Assembly: GCF_016107705.1 (NCBI RefSeq)
Contig: NZ_JAEHGC010000001.1
Location: 62,001-126,000, forward strand
Reading direction: 5' to 3'
Source of the DNA: Neobacillus cucumis
Lineage (GTDB): Bacteria > Bacillota > Bacilli > Bacillales_B > DSM-18226
DNA length: 64,000 bases
Position numbers and translations under genes: made by a program. Of this stretch, positions 52,221 through 61,332 are shown in pieces. Under the pieces are notes generated by a model. The model saw nothing but the letters and a program-made list of their open reading frames with translations, was not told the origin of the DNA and did not search any database. Position 1 is the first letter of the stretch; each line of letters opens with the position of its first letter.

Positions 52221-53345
52221 ATGATCGAATTTAAAAATATTGTTAAAAAGTATCGGACAAAAACGATCATCAATTCATTTTCGTTAGATATCGAAGCAGG
52301 ACAATTAGTCGTATTCATCGGTCCCAGTGGATGCGGAAAAACAACACTGCTGAAAATGATTAATAAATTAATTCAACCAACATCGGGAAAAATCTTTGTA
52401 AATGGGAAAGATATCTCGACGATGAATACGATTGAACTTCGCCGAAACATTGGCTATGTTATCCAAAATACGGGTTTATTCCCACATATGTCGATCAAGG
52501 AAAATTTGGAGCTGATTCCGAAACTTAAAGGAGAAGATCCCGAGGCAATTGCCCAAAAAACGGAGGAATTATTGGAGACGGTTGGATTAAATCCAAAAGA
52601 ATATCTTCACCGCTATCCAAATGAACTGAGCGGCGGGCAGCAGCAAAGGGTTGGCGTAGCTCGTGCTTTCTCCACTAACTCCGATATCATCTTAATGGAC
52701 GAACCATTCAGTGCCTTAGACCCCGTGACTAGAAGCTCTCTGCAGGATGAACTATTCCAAATGCAAAAAGAATTTAACAAGACGATTATCTTTGTAACGC
52801 ATGATATGGATGAAGCTATTAAAATAGCTGACAAGATTTGTATTTTAAAAGATGGTGATATTCTTCAATATGATTCACCGGAAAATATCTTAAAAAATCC
52901 GGCTAACCATTTTGTTGAAGACTTTATTGGAAAAAGAAGGGTATGGAATAACCCTGAATTACTATTGGCCGAGGATATTATGATCCCTCATCCCGTTAAA
53001 ATTACCGGGAAACGTAATGTTCTTCAGGCCATTGAAATCATGAAGGATCATAAGGTAGACAGCTTAATGGTAACGAATAAGAATAATCTTCTCATCGGTT
53101 TAGTGACATTGAAAGGAATTCAATTGCTGAACCGTAATGATGCGATCGAGGATGTGATGGAGCAAAATGTTCTATCCGTCTCCCAAGATGCAAATTTGAT
53201 TTCTGTTCTTACAACGATGAATGAACACAAGATTGGCTATGTACCTGTTGTAAATTACATGAATCAATTAACAGGTCTAATTACGAGAAGCAGTATTTTA
53301 TCAGCATTAAGCAGTCAACTAATTGACTTGGAGGTGGCTTTTTAA
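52221..53345 (+). CDS. osmoprotectant-type ABC transporter ATP-binding protein with CBS domains
   Basis: A 374-aa ATPase. Walker A is GPSGCGKTT, the Q loop YVIQNTGLFPHM, the signature LSGGQQQRVGVARA and Walker B ILMDEPFSALD. Two CBS domains (about residues 255-370) follow, as in OpuA/OpuC subunits, where they sense ionic strength or c-di-AMP. ATG 52221 is preferred because AAAGGAGG sits 9 bases before it. It overlaps the next gene's ATG by one base. Confidence 0.9.
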   Translation: MIEFKNIVKKYRTKTIINSFSLDIEAGQLVVFIGPSGCGKTTLLKMINKLIQPTSGKIFVNGKDISTMNTIELRRNIGYVIQNTGLFPHMSIKENLELIPKLKGEDPEAIAQKTEELLETVGLNPKEYLHRYPNELSGGQQQRVGVARAFSTNSDIILMDEPFSALDPVTRSSLQDELFQMQKEFNKTIIFVTHDMDEAIKIADKICILKDGDILQYDSPENILKNPANHFVEDFIGKRRVWNNPELLLAEDIMIPHPVKITGKRNVLQAIEIMKDHKVDSLMVTNKNNLLIGLVTLKGIQLLNRNDAIEDVMEQNVLSVSQDANLISVLTTMNEHKIGYVPVVNYMNQLTGLITRSSILSALSSQLIDLEVAF

Positions 53346-54907
53346 TGAAGGATTTCTGGAACTATCTACAATCAAACTCTGACCAAATTTTTGGTTTAAT
53401 CGGGGAACATTTATATTTAAGTGTCATTTCAGTTGTGATTGCCATTGTTGTCGGTATCCCGCTCGGAATCTTGATTTCCAGAGAACCGAAATTATCAAAG
53501 CCGATTATTGGAACAACAAATGTCATCCAAGCGGTTCCAAGTTTGGCTTTACTCGGGTTTTTAATTCCGTTTATCGGGATTGGCAGTACACCTGCTATTG
53601 TAATGGTTGTTCTTTATTCTTTACTTCCAATTGTAAAAAATACCTATACAGGTTTAACGAATATTGATGCAGACATTCTGGAAGCCGCCAAAGGTATCGG
53701 TTTAACCAAGAGCCAAACAATGAGAAAGGTTCAGTTGCCGTTAGCTTTCCCGATGATTATGGCGGGAATCAGAATTTCAGCGGTTACCGCTGTCGGTCTG
53801 ATGACAATCGCTGCCTTTGTCGGAGCTGGCGGGCTTGGTTATCTGGTATTCTCAGGTGTGCAAACGGTTGACAACAACATGATCTTAGCCGGTGCGATTC
53901 CTGCATGTATCCTGGCATTGCTAATTGACTTTATTGTTGGAAAACTTGAGTCTTCCATCTCTTATACTAGTAAAATCAAATCCTCGAAAATGAAGAAGAA
54001 ACCAGCAAAGAAATGGTTAATTGCAACAAGCGCCATTGTGGTTCTTGCTGCAGGTGGATTTAGTGTTTACGCAAAAGCAACTGGCGACTCCAAAGATAAA
54101 ATTGTCATAGGTTCTAAAAATTTTAGCGAACAGTTGATTCTAGGAAATATGCTAGCGGATGTAATCGAGGAAAAAACAGATTTACAGGTCGAAAGAAAAT
54201 TAAACCTTGGCGGCTCTCAAGTGGCCTTCAGCGCCCTTAAGAATGGCGATATTGATGCATACGTTGAATATACTGGAACTGGTTTAGTGAATATTTTAAA
54301 TCAGCCTCCTGAAAGTGATCCTGATAAGGTATATAAATATGTCCAAAAGGAATTTAAGAATAAATATGGCATCGATATGCTAAAACCACTTGGCTTTAAC
54401 AACACGTATGCATTGGCTGTTCGTCAAGATACAGCAAAACAATATGGATTAAACACTATTTCAGACTTGGCAAAAGTGAGTGACGGTTTAATCTTTGGAC
54501 CGACCATTGAATTTCCGAATCGGGAGGATGGGTTAATTGGTCTTACAAAAACATATGGAATAAAATTTAAAGATGTGAAAGCTGTTGATGGCGGCCTGCG
54601 CTATACTGCTTTAGACCATCATAAGAGTGATGCCATTGATGCATTTTCTACTGATGGGTTACTCGAAGCCTTCCATTTAAAAGTATTAAAGGATGATAAA
54701 AACTTTTTCCCTCCTTACTATGCTGTACCAATTGTAAAAGAGGAAACCTTAAAAGAACATCCGGAATTGAAAAAGGCATTAAATGCACTAGCGGGTAAAT
54801 TAACTGATGAGAAAATGCGAGAATTAAACTATAAGGTCGACAGCTTAAAGCAGTCACCTGCAAAAGTCGCAAAAGAGTTTTTAGAAAAAGAAGGAGTAAT
54901 AAAATAA
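53345..54907 (+). CDS. fused ABC permease and substrate-binding protein (OpuF/BusAB/EgtU-like)
   Basis: A 520-aa fusion. Residues 1-210 are an OpuCB-type permease (LGFLIPFIGIGSTPAIVMVV, then EAAKGIGLTKSQTMRKVQLP as the coupling loop). A further membrane helix (about 226-243) tethers a binding domain (255-520): DKIVIGSKNFSEQLILGNML, AYVEYTGTG, EFPNREDGLIGL and FFPPYYAVPIV. Fused forms occur in OpuF of Bacillus, BusAB of lactococci and EgtU of pneumococci. These carry glycine betaine or ergothioneine, so the substrate needs a test. One two-gene operon gives a full importer. Confidence 0.88.
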   Translation: MKDFWNYLQSNSDQIFGLIGEHLYLSVISVVIAIVVGIPLGILISREPKLSKPIIGTTNVIQAVPSLALLGFLIPFIGIGSTPAIVMVVLYSLLPIVKNTYTGLTNIDADILEAAKGIGLTKSQTMRKVQLPLAFPMIMAGIRISAVTAVGLMTIAAFVGAGGLGYLVFSGVQTVDNNMILAGAIPACILALLIDFIVGKLESSISYTSKIKSSKMKKKPAKKWLIATSAIVVLAAGGFSVYAKATGDSKDKIVIGSKNFSEQLILGNMLADVIEEKTDLQVERKLNLGGSQVAFSALKNGDIDAYVEYTGTGLVNILNQPPESDPDKVYKYVQKEFKNKYGIDMLKPLGFNNTYALAVRQDTAKQYGLNTISDLAKVSDGLIFGPTIEFPNREDGLIGLTKTYGIKFKDVKAVDGGLRYTALDHHKSDAIDAFSTDGLLEAFHLKVLKDDKNFFPPYYAVPIVKEETLKEHPELKKALNALAGKLTDEKMRELNYKVDSLKQSPAKVAKEFLEKEGVIK

Positions 54908-54914
54908 TGTTCAA

Positions 54915-54950
54915 CAGACCGGTTCCAAACTAGGAACCGGTCTCCTTTTT
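54915..54950. terminator. terminator between the ABC operon and the GntR gene
   Basis: GACCGGTTCC/GGAACCGGTC stem followed by TCCTTTTTAG, between converging genes. Confidence 0.85.
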
Positions 54951-55566
54951 AGTCCTCCAAAAAATGCTGGACTCTTTCGTATGTTTTTTCATCTCCTATG
55001 ACAAGGAGAATATCTCCTTCTTGGATTAATGCATAGGGTCCGGGTGAGATAATCGTCTCCCCTTTCCTTTTCATCCCAATCACTGTCCCTCCAGTGTTTT
55101 GCCAAAACTTCATATCAGAAATCGTCTTGCCAATATGGATGCAGCCAGGGAAAATTTCAATCTCAAGTGGGGCTAATGGATTCGTATGACGCAGTTTGTC
55201 TGAATAATCCATAATTTTGGTTAACGTTTCATACAATTGTTCGTCAAGTTTTTCGCGCTCTTCAATGAGATGGTTCATTTGCTTCTTTAGGTCTTTTACA
55301 CTGGCAAGATACGAAAATCGATGAATATACTTGAAGGCATTTTCCCTTGAGGAGATTACGATTCCACTGCCTTTGGTAGAATGAACAATTTCCACATCTT
55401 CTAAAATTTTTATTGCTCTGCGGACGGTTTCAGGAGAAACCTTGTATTCACTGGCCAACGTGGATCTACCATGAATTTTTTCTCCCACCTTAAATTTTCC
55501 ATCGTAGATTCGATTGGCTAAATCAATTGCGATCCGTTCATATGTAGGTATTTGTGTCCTTTCCAT
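54949..55566 (-). CDS. GntR-type regulator with RCK_C (TrkA-C) domain, BusR-like
   Basis: A 205-aa protein. The winged HTH (residues 5-70; YERIAIDLANRIYDGKFKVG, STLASEYKVSPETVRRAIKI) is followed by a coiled coil (85-125) and a C-terminal RCK_C domain (IGKTISDMKFWQNTGGTVIG, GPYALIQEGDILLVIGDEKT). The same plan is found in BusR, which binds c-di-AMP and represses a fused glycine-betaine transporter in streptococci and lactococci. Here it converges on just such a transporter. Confidence 0.82.
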   Translation of the reverse strand: MERTQIPTYERIAIDLANRIYDGKFKVGEKIHGRSTLASEYKVSPETVRRAIKILEDVEIVHSTKGSGIVISSRENAFKYIHRFSYLASVKDLKKQMNHLIEEREKLDEQLYETLTKIMDYSDKLRHTNPLAPLEIEIFPGCIHIGKTISDMKFWQNTGGTVIGMKRKGETIISPGPYALIQEGDILLVIGDEKTYERVQHFLED

Positions 55567-55733
55567 AGCAAAACCTCCGACACCACTATAATAAAAAAGT
55601 CTCGTCTTAATTTTTGTATCTAATACTCTTCCACTATACTCTTTTAGATGTTAGCAAGCGAGTGAAATGTTAAAGACTTTATTCAGGAGATTTTGGACAT
55701 AATTGTAAAAGGAAGTGGAAATGGGGTGGGGAC

Positions 55734-56300
55734 TTGAAACGTAAAATAATCCTTTATTTAAGTATCGCCTTTATGGTTTTTATGACTATACTTTTTGTTT
55801 ATTACCTCGTTAAGGATGACACCTCTAAATGGCAGGTAGCATTAGGCGGAATTATTGTCAGTGCTTTACCATTGATTTTATTGCGTTTAAAAAATAATCC
55901 TTTTAACATTCCACAAGTTTTAGGTTATTTCTTATTTCTGTTTTGTTCTACGTATTTAGGCTCCATTGCCCTTTTTTATCTTCATCATAAATGGTGGGAT
56001 TCCACTCTTCATTTATACAAGGGAGCTTACGTTGGTGTGATCGCCATCACACTTTTTAAGATACTAGTGCCTTCTCAGATTCGCGAGGATGTATCGCGGT
56101 GGGTTCTCTTTCTATTTGTGCTTTCTCTTGGTGCATCGGCCAGTGTGTTTTGGGAAATCTATGAATTTTTAGGGGATTTAACGTTTACACACACGATGCA
56201 AAGGGGCGGCAACACTGATACCATGTATGATTTATTATGTGGTTTAGCCGGCGGAATCCTGATTGCACTATACTCCTTAGTCCGCAAACAACAGGTTTAA
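55734..56300 (+). CDS. membrane protein, DUF2238/YjdF-like (copy 1)
   Basis: A 188-aa protein with about five or six helices. Between them lie HKWWDSTLHLYKGAYVGVI, SVFWEIYEFLGDLTF and GGNTDTMYDLLCGLAGGILI. The WD-xx-H, WEIYE and N-T-D-x-x-x-D positions recall the YjdF/DUF2238 family, of unknown function. TTG 55734 follows GGGTGGGG. It is paired with a paralogue 17 bases downstream. Confidence 0.7.
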   Translation: MKRKIILYLSIAFMVFMTILFVYYLVKDDTSKWQVALGGIIVSALPLILLRLKNNPFNIPQVLGYFLFLFCSTYLGSIALFYLHHKWWDSTLHLYKGAYVGVIAITLFKILVPSQIREDVSRWVLFLFVLSLGASASVFWEIYEFLGDLTFTHTMQRGGNTDTMYDLLCGLAGGILIALYSLVRKQQV

Positions 56301-56317
56301 TGGGAGGAAATAAATCA

Positions 56318-56893
56318 ATGAATCGGAAACTTGTCATTCTCATAAGTGCAGCCTATGTGCTATTTATGGCCATTTTGGCTTTTTATTATCATTCAACTGG
56401 TGCAACATTTAAATCTACCGTAGCGATTGGCGGTATTGTCTGTGGTGCGATTCCGCTTCTTTTAGCCTTATTTACAAAGCTCCAATTTAATTTACCCATC
56501 GTATTTTCCTATTTAATCTTCTTGATTGGTTCTCAATATTTAGGGTCGATACGGGGATGGTATGGCCTTGGCTGGTGGGACACCTTTATGCATTTTATCA
56601 GCGGCGGAATCCTTGCATTTGCAGCGATTGCTTTATATGAGCGACTAATTCACAGAAATGCCGGGAATGCCATCTCCCCTTGGTTTGTCTTTTTGTTTAC
56701 TCTATCTTTTGCGGCCCTTGGCGGAGTCTTATGGGAAGTTTATGAATTCAGCTGTGATCATTTTTTGGGTATGACCCTGCAAGGCGGCGGAAATACAGAC
56801 ACGATGACTGATTTGATTGCCGATACTGCGGGAGGGCTCGCCATCGCCATTTGGGCTGGAATTCGAACAAAAATAAAATTAAACAAGAAATGA
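56318..56893 (+). CDS. membrane protein, DUF2238/YjdF-like (copy 2)
   Basis: A 191-aa paralogue of the preceding gene. It keeps the motifs with small changes: GLGWWDTFMHFISGGILAFA, GGVLWEVYEFSCDHF and GGGNTDTMTDLIADTAGG. ATG 56318 has GGGAGGAAAT before it; the frame upstream overlaps copy 1 out of frame. The matching motifs indicate tandem duplication. Function unknown. Confidence 0.7.
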   Translation: MNRKLVILISAAYVLFMAILAFYYHSTGATFKSTVAIGGIVCGAIPLLLALFTKLQFNLPIVFSYLIFLIGSQYLGSIRGWYGLGWWDTFMHFISGGILAFAAIALYERLIHRNAGNAISPWFVFLFTLSFAALGGVLWEVYEFSCDHFLGMTLQGGGNTDTMTDLIADTAGGLAIAIWAGIRTKIKLNKK

Positions 56894-56925
56894 AAAAGCA
56901 GACCTAAAATAGATCTGCTTTTTCT
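56893..56925. terminator. terminator between the membrane protein and aspartokinase genes
   Basis: AAAAAGCAGA/TCTGCTTTTT stem between converging genes. Confidence 0.85.
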
Positions 56926-56947
56926 CTCCTTGTGATGTATGTAACTT

Positions 56948-58309
56948 TTAAACCATCACGGCTGCAAAGAATTCATCATAAAGTGCTTGAACGGCTCTTT
57001 TTTCTTCGACTTCTTTTACCCCAAACATCATACTTACTTCGGATGATCCTTGGTTAATCATTTCGATATTAATTTTTGCCTTTGCTAAAGCTTTTGATGC
57101 CCTGGCCATTGTTCCCACATTACGACGCATGCCTTCACCAACCACCATAATCAGGGCCAGGCTGTGTTCAAATTTAACTAAATCAGCATTAAGGTCTGTT
57201 TCAATACGTCTTTTAATTTCTTCCTCCATCCCTGGAGCAAGCTGATTCTCTCTTAAAATCACCGAGATATCATCAATACCGGAAGGAGTGTGTTCATAGG
57301 ATAGGCCAAACTCCTCTAGAATACCAAGAAGCTTGCGGCCAAACCCAACCTCTCGATTCATTAAATACTTACTTACATAAATACTGCAGAAGCCTTCATC
57401 ACTGGCAATTCCGATAACTGGACCGTTTGTATTATCGCGTTCATAAACAATTCTTGTACCGGGTGCAGATGGATTATTTGTATTTTTGATATTCACTGGG
57501 ATTCCTGCACGGAAGGCCGGAACAAGCGCTTCATCATGAAGAACAGAAAATCCTGCGTAGGAAAGCTCACGCATTTCACGATATGTCAATTCTTTGATCT
57601 CCTTTGGGTGGCTCACTAATGACGGATTAACGGAATAAACGGCATCCACATCGGTAAAGTTTTCATAAAGATCGGCCTTTAAAGCATTGGCAAGGATTGA
57701 ACCGGTAATATCTGATCCGCTTCGTGAAAAGGTAAATACATCCCCTTCCTTGCTATAGCCAAAAAATCCTGGGAATACTAAAATTCCTCGTCGATCATGA
57801 AGTGAGGCTAATTTTGAATATGATTCCGGTAGAGTTTGGGCATTTCCTGGCTCATCACTGACAAGAAGTCCTGCATCCTTAGGATCAACATAAGAGGCAT
57901 CGACACCTTGCGATTGGAAATAGGCAGCAACTAATTTTGCGTTGTTATCCTCTCCGCTAGCCTTCATTAAATCCATAAACCGTTCAGGATTACTCTTATC
58001 CGAGGAAACTCTTCTTTTTAGGTCATTCTCAATTTCATGAATGACATCTGAAGAAATGGCTAATTCTTCAGCAATTAACGCATATCTTGCAACTACAGTA
58101 GCTAATTTTTCTTTTGGATCCTGATTCTGTAAGGAAAGTTCAGCACACTCAATCAATAAATCCGTTACCTTCTCATCTTCAGAAAATCTTTTTCCTGGTG
58201 CCGAAACGACTACTACCTTCCGGGCAGGGTCTGAAACAACAATCTGGAAAACCTTCTCTAATTGTTTTCCTGATGCTAAAGACGATCCTCCAAATTTAAC
58301 GACCTTCAT
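56948..58309 (-). CDS. thrD: aspartate kinase (aspartokinase III type)
   Basis: A 453-aa kinase. The N-terminal KVVKFGGSSLASGKQLEKVF and KVVVVSAPGKR bind ATP. FTFSRSGSDITGSILANAL is the aspartate/ATP site. Two ACT domains end the protein (FCSIYVSKYLMNREVGFGRK, INIEMINQGSSEVSMMFGVK). Length and order match B. subtilis YclM/ThrD, regulated by lysine plus threonine. It opens the aspartate family pathway. Monocistronic here. Confidence 0.9.
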   Translation of the reverse strand: MKVVKFGGSSLASGKQLEKVFQIVVSDPARKVVVVSAPGKRFSEDEKVTDLLIECAELSLQNQDPKEKLATVVARYALIAEELAISSDVIHEIENDLKRRVSSDKSNPERFMDLMKASGEDNNAKLVAAYFQSQGVDASYVDPKDAGLLVSDEPGNAQTLPESYSKLASLHDRRGILVFPGFFGYSKEGDVFTFSRSGSDITGSILANALKADLYENFTDVDAVYSVNPSLVSHPKEIKELTYREMRELSYAGFSVLHDEALVPAFRAGIPVNIKNTNNPSAPGTRIVYERDNTNGPVIGIASDEGFCSIYVSKYLMNREVGFGRKLLGILEEFGLSYEHTPSGIDDISVILRENQLAPGMEEEIKRRIETDLNADLVKFEHSLALIMVVGEGMRRNVGTMARASKALAKAKINIEMINQGSSEVSMMFGVKEVEEKRAVQALYDEFFAAVMV

Positions 58310-58490
58310 TTCTTACAACTCCTAATCTTTAAAAATATAATCTTAATTTTATTCTAATTCTGAAAATAATCAATAGTTTTTTCCTCCTATTGAGGACATT
58401 TGTTTATTTACAGTGGACATTAATACAATTAGACCAAAAAAGTAGTAAAATTTCAACTATTAAAGCCCACTGTTTTCCTATAAATAAAAT

Positions 58491-59105
58491 TTAACGAATG
58501 AGTTCAATAAAATGAAAAAGAATCTTGGCAGTTAATCCCCATATAACCTTTTCTTCATAAATATAGAAATATTCGTCCAATCCTCTTGTCCGCCATTTAT
58601 AATTTTCTCCCCCCGGAATTAACTCCAACGGAAAGTTTTTCTCCGGTTCAACTTTAAAATTCAAATTGTAAACTTCAGGATTATTATTTAAGAAAAAGGA
58701 AATGGGTACCGAAAAAACATCCCCCACTTCAGATGGATTAGGTTGTATCGATTCAGGACAATCAATAAATCCAGCGAAGGGATAAATAATCATACCAAAC
58801 TGTGAAACCATATAATCCAAAGGAAATACTTTCGAGATATTTTCTCTTTTTATTCCAAGTTCCTCAAGGGTTTCCCGTATTGCCGCTCCTTTCTCATCAG
58901 AATCGTCAGAATCAATCCTTCCGCCTGGGAAACAAATTTCTCCCGGCTGTCTCCTGAGCTCCATTGACCGGACTTCAAACAGGATATGGATTCCATCCTC
59001 TTTTTGAATAAGAGGTAAAAGTACTGCATACTTGGAAAATTTTTCACTTCCCAGTATGGTCGGAGTATGTGTTTTTAATTTATGATGAATAAATTCCAAA
59101 TCCAT
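58491..59105 (-). CDS. CoA-pyrophosphatase-type Nudix hydrolase
   Basis: A 204-aa Nudix protein. The NuCoA motif leads (LFEVRSMELRRQPGEICFPG), followed by the Nudix box GRIDSDDSDEKGAAIRETLE and EELGI. These identify the NudL/UPF0035 group, which cleaves CoA or its oxidised forms to 4'-phosphopantetheine and 3',5'-ADP. ATG 59105 has GAGGTG 6 bases upstream; the frame is open further. Confidence 0.82.
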   Translation of the reverse strand: MDLEFIHHKLKTHTPTILGSEKFSKYAVLLPLIQKEDGIHILFEVRSMELRRQPGEICFPGGRIDSDDSDEKGAAIRETLEELGIKRENISKVFPLDYMVSQFGMIIYPFAGFIDCPESIQPNPSEVGDVFSVPISFFLNNNPEVYNLNFKVEPEKNFPLELIPGGENYKWRTRGLDEYFYIYEEKVIWGLTAKILFHFIELIR

Positions 59106-59240
59106 AAATTTCACCTCTTTTGTTTCACTCAACTTGATATACTGCTATCAAGTATTCCCTGTCATAGAGATATTGTTATTTTAATTTTAGACAAGATTCA
59201 TGGTAGAAATTACTCTTTCAGTTCAAATTTCTTAATAAAC

Positions 59241-59822
59241 TCATATATTGGTCTTGATTGCCAGTAACAGCCCGGTCGACCAATCCATTTCTGTTATCAC
59301 CAAATCATCTCGTTTTCGGAGTGTATCAACCAGTTTAGGGGCTTTGATTCTATATTCTTCCGGCACTCTTCCATCGGGAAGCAAATCATGAATCACATAA
59401 AACCCTCCCACATTTAAATGATCTAAGGTTTTATCAAGTAGCTCGAATTTCCCCGGCCAGGTGTCAGCAAAAATAAAATCAAATTGCTCCGACATTTTTT
59501 GAATAAAAGCCGCTCCGTCCTCGCAACGGAATGACACTCTCCTGTCTTGCCCGAGGTACCTCTTAGCAATAGATTGCACACTCGCATCTATGTCAACCGT
59601 CGTAAGCCTGCTGTCACTATCCATTCCCTCAATAATCCATGAAGCCGATGCCCCTGCTCCCGTTCCCAGCTCTAAGAAATTTCCTTTAGATTTTGAGGAA
59701 GCCAATCCTTTTAGCAAAAACCCTGTTTTTCTGTCACAGGACTGCTCAAAGCCAATCCCCTTAGAGTCTTGTAATATTTTCGCGTAAGCAACTGGTGCTT
59801 GCAAAACTTTGCTTTCCTCCAT
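59241..59822 (-). CDS. class I SAM-dependent O-methyltransferase-like protein
   Basis: A 193-aa Rossmann methyltransferase. The SAM site is FLELGTGAGASASWIIEG, the strand-2 acid is TVDIDAS and FDFIFADTWPGKF follows, like CAMT/TrmR-type O-methyltransferases. VGGFYVIHDLLPDGR is motif post II. It lacks a clear metal-binding triad. AAAGGGGGGATCGTC precedes ATG. Its leader contains a SAM-I riboswitch, so its expression should rise when SAM is low. Confidence 0.8.
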   Translation of the reverse strand: MEESKVLQAPVAYAKILQDSKGIGFEQSCDRKTGFLLKGLASSKSKGNFLELGTGAGASASWIIEGMDSDSRLTTVDIDASVQSIAKRYLGQDRRVSFRCEDGAAFIQKMSEQFDFIFADTWPGKFELLDKTLDHLNVGGFYVIHDLLPDGRVPEEYRIKAPKLVDTLRKRDDLVITEMDWSTGLLLAIKTNI

Positions 59823-59885
59823 GACGATCCCCCCTTTTATAATAGATGTATTCTGATTGTTTCATTGAATACGACAATAACTTTA

Positions 59886-59927
59886 CAAAATAAAAAATAA
59901 AAAGGCCTCTTGTCATAAGAGGCCTTT
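59886..59927 (-). terminator. SAM-responsive terminator
   Basis: AAAGGCCTCTT/AAGAGGCCTTT stem with TTTATTTTTTATTTT after it on the minus strand. GATAAGAGG from the aptamer P1 can instead pair with CCTCTTAT of this hairpin as antiterminator. Confidence 0.85.
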
Positions 59928-59946
59928 GGATAAACGATACCGACCT

Positions 59947-60051
59947 CTTATCTCCCAGAGTATGTCTACTCTGTTGGAATTAGCACCTTCCTGAAATAAT
60001 CAGGGGTTGCTGAGGTTTCGCAGGGCCAGTCCCTCCACCTCTCTGGATAAG
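59947..60051 (-). ncRNA. SAM-I riboswitch (S box)
   Basis: On the minus strand CTTATCCAGAGAGGTGGAGG is followed by GACTGGCCC, GAAACCTCAGCAACC, GGTGCTAATTCC and GAGATAAG. These are the S-box conserved blocks with P1 CTTATC/GATAAG. The promoter TTGTCT-17-GATACT lies upstream. SAM binding frees the terminator at 59886-59927. The only gene downstream is the methyltransferase at 59241-59822. Confidence 0.92.
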
Positions 60052-60156
60052 AATAAATTTTATGGAATTTATTTCATTTGCCAATAAGTATCGCACAGTT
60101 TTTACAAAAAGACAATACTTTTACACCATAATAATTCTGAGAGTTTAAAATATTTA

Positions 60157-61317
60157 TTACTTTTTTTCCACCCAAGAGTACATATAATCAAGATCTTCAA
60201 CTGCAGCTGCGGCTTTAACAACCTTCAATGGATGAAACGTGTCAATCATAACAGCTAGTTCCAATGTTTCTTTTTTTCCAATGCTTGCTTCTGTTTTCCC
60301 AGGATGAGGCCCATGCGGGATGCCACTTGGGTGAAGCGTTATCGAGCCCTCTTGAATCCCCTTTCGACTCATAAAATTACCGTCAACATAATAGAGGAGC
60401 TCATCACTGTTCACATTGCTATGGTAATATGGTGCCGGTATTGACTGCGGATGATAATCATATAATCTTGGCACAAAGGAACATACCACAAAATTATTTC
60501 CTTCGAAGGTCTGGTGAACAGGCGGCGGCTGATGGACCCTTCCCGTAATCGGTTCGAAATCCTCTATATTAAACGCCCAAGGATAGAGATACCCATCCCA
60601 GCCAACCACATCGAGCGGGTGATGGCCAAGGATATGTGAATGGATATTTCCTCTTGATTTCGTTAAGACCTCAAACTCGCCCTTTTGATTAAACGTCTGT
60701 AACGACTCCGGACCACGGATATCCCGCTCGCAAAACGGACTATGTTCCAAAAGCTGCCCGTATTCATTACGATACCTTTTTGGTGTTGTAATTTGGCTAA
60801 AGGATTCTACAAACAGCATTTTAGTCGTTTCATTTCCATTTGGAATCACTCGATGAATTGTTCCAATTGGGATCACTAAATAATCCCCCGGCCGGTAAGA
60901 AATCGTTCCAAACATCGTCTCAAGCTTTCCGGAACCATGGTGAATAAAGAGCATTTCATCGCCATCGCCGTTTCGATAAAAGCTAGGCATTCCTTCCGTC
61001 ACATTTGCAGTTCCAATCAGCAAATCCTGATTACCTAAAATGTACTGTCTTCCTGTTAGCGCATTTCCATGCTTGGATACGTTGCCGGTAAAAAAATGAC
61101 GGTGCCGTAAACTTGCCTGGTCTTCATATTCCGGCAAAAAACTCGTAACTAATTCCGATTTCACTACTTCGGTAGGCATGTATTCATGATATAAAATCGA
61201 CTGAGTTCCCGAAAACCCGCGTGTCCCCATCACCTGCTCGCGGTAAAGGCTGCCATCTTCCTTCTTATGGATTGTATGACGTTTATGGGGAATCTTGCCC
61301 ATCTGACGATAAAACAT
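60157..61317 (-). CDS. hmgA: homogentisate 1,2-dioxygenase
   Basis: A 386-aa cupin-type Fe(II) dioxygenase. Iron-ligand regions are FIHHGSGKLETMFGTISYRP, IPIGTIHRVIPNG, and the C-terminal PPPVHQTFEGNNFVVCSFVP with ITLHPSGIPHGPHPG. It opens the homogentisate ring to maleylacetoacetate. It is the last gene of the tyrosine operon, 15 bases after the hydrolase. Confidence 0.88.
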   Translation of the reverse strand: MFYRQMGKIPHKRHTIHKKEDGSLYREQVMGTRGFSGTQSILYHEYMPTEVVKSELVTSFLPEYEDQASLRHRHFFTGNVSKHGNALTGRQYILGNQDLLIGTANVTEGMPSFYRNGDGDEMLFIHHGSGKLETMFGTISYRPGDYLVIPIGTIHRVIPNGNETTKMLFVESFSQITTPKRYRNEYGQLLEHSPFCERDIRGPESLQTFNQKGEFEVLTKSRGNIHSHILGHHPLDVVGWDGYLYPWAFNIEDFEPITGRVHQPPPVHQTFEGNNFVVCSFVPRLYDYHPQSIPAPYYHSNVNSDELLYYVDGNFMSRKGIQEGSITLHPSGIPHGPHPGKTEASIGKKETLELAVMIDTFHPLKVVKAAAAVEDLDYMYSWVEKK

Positions 61318-61332
61318 CCGGCCACCTCATTT

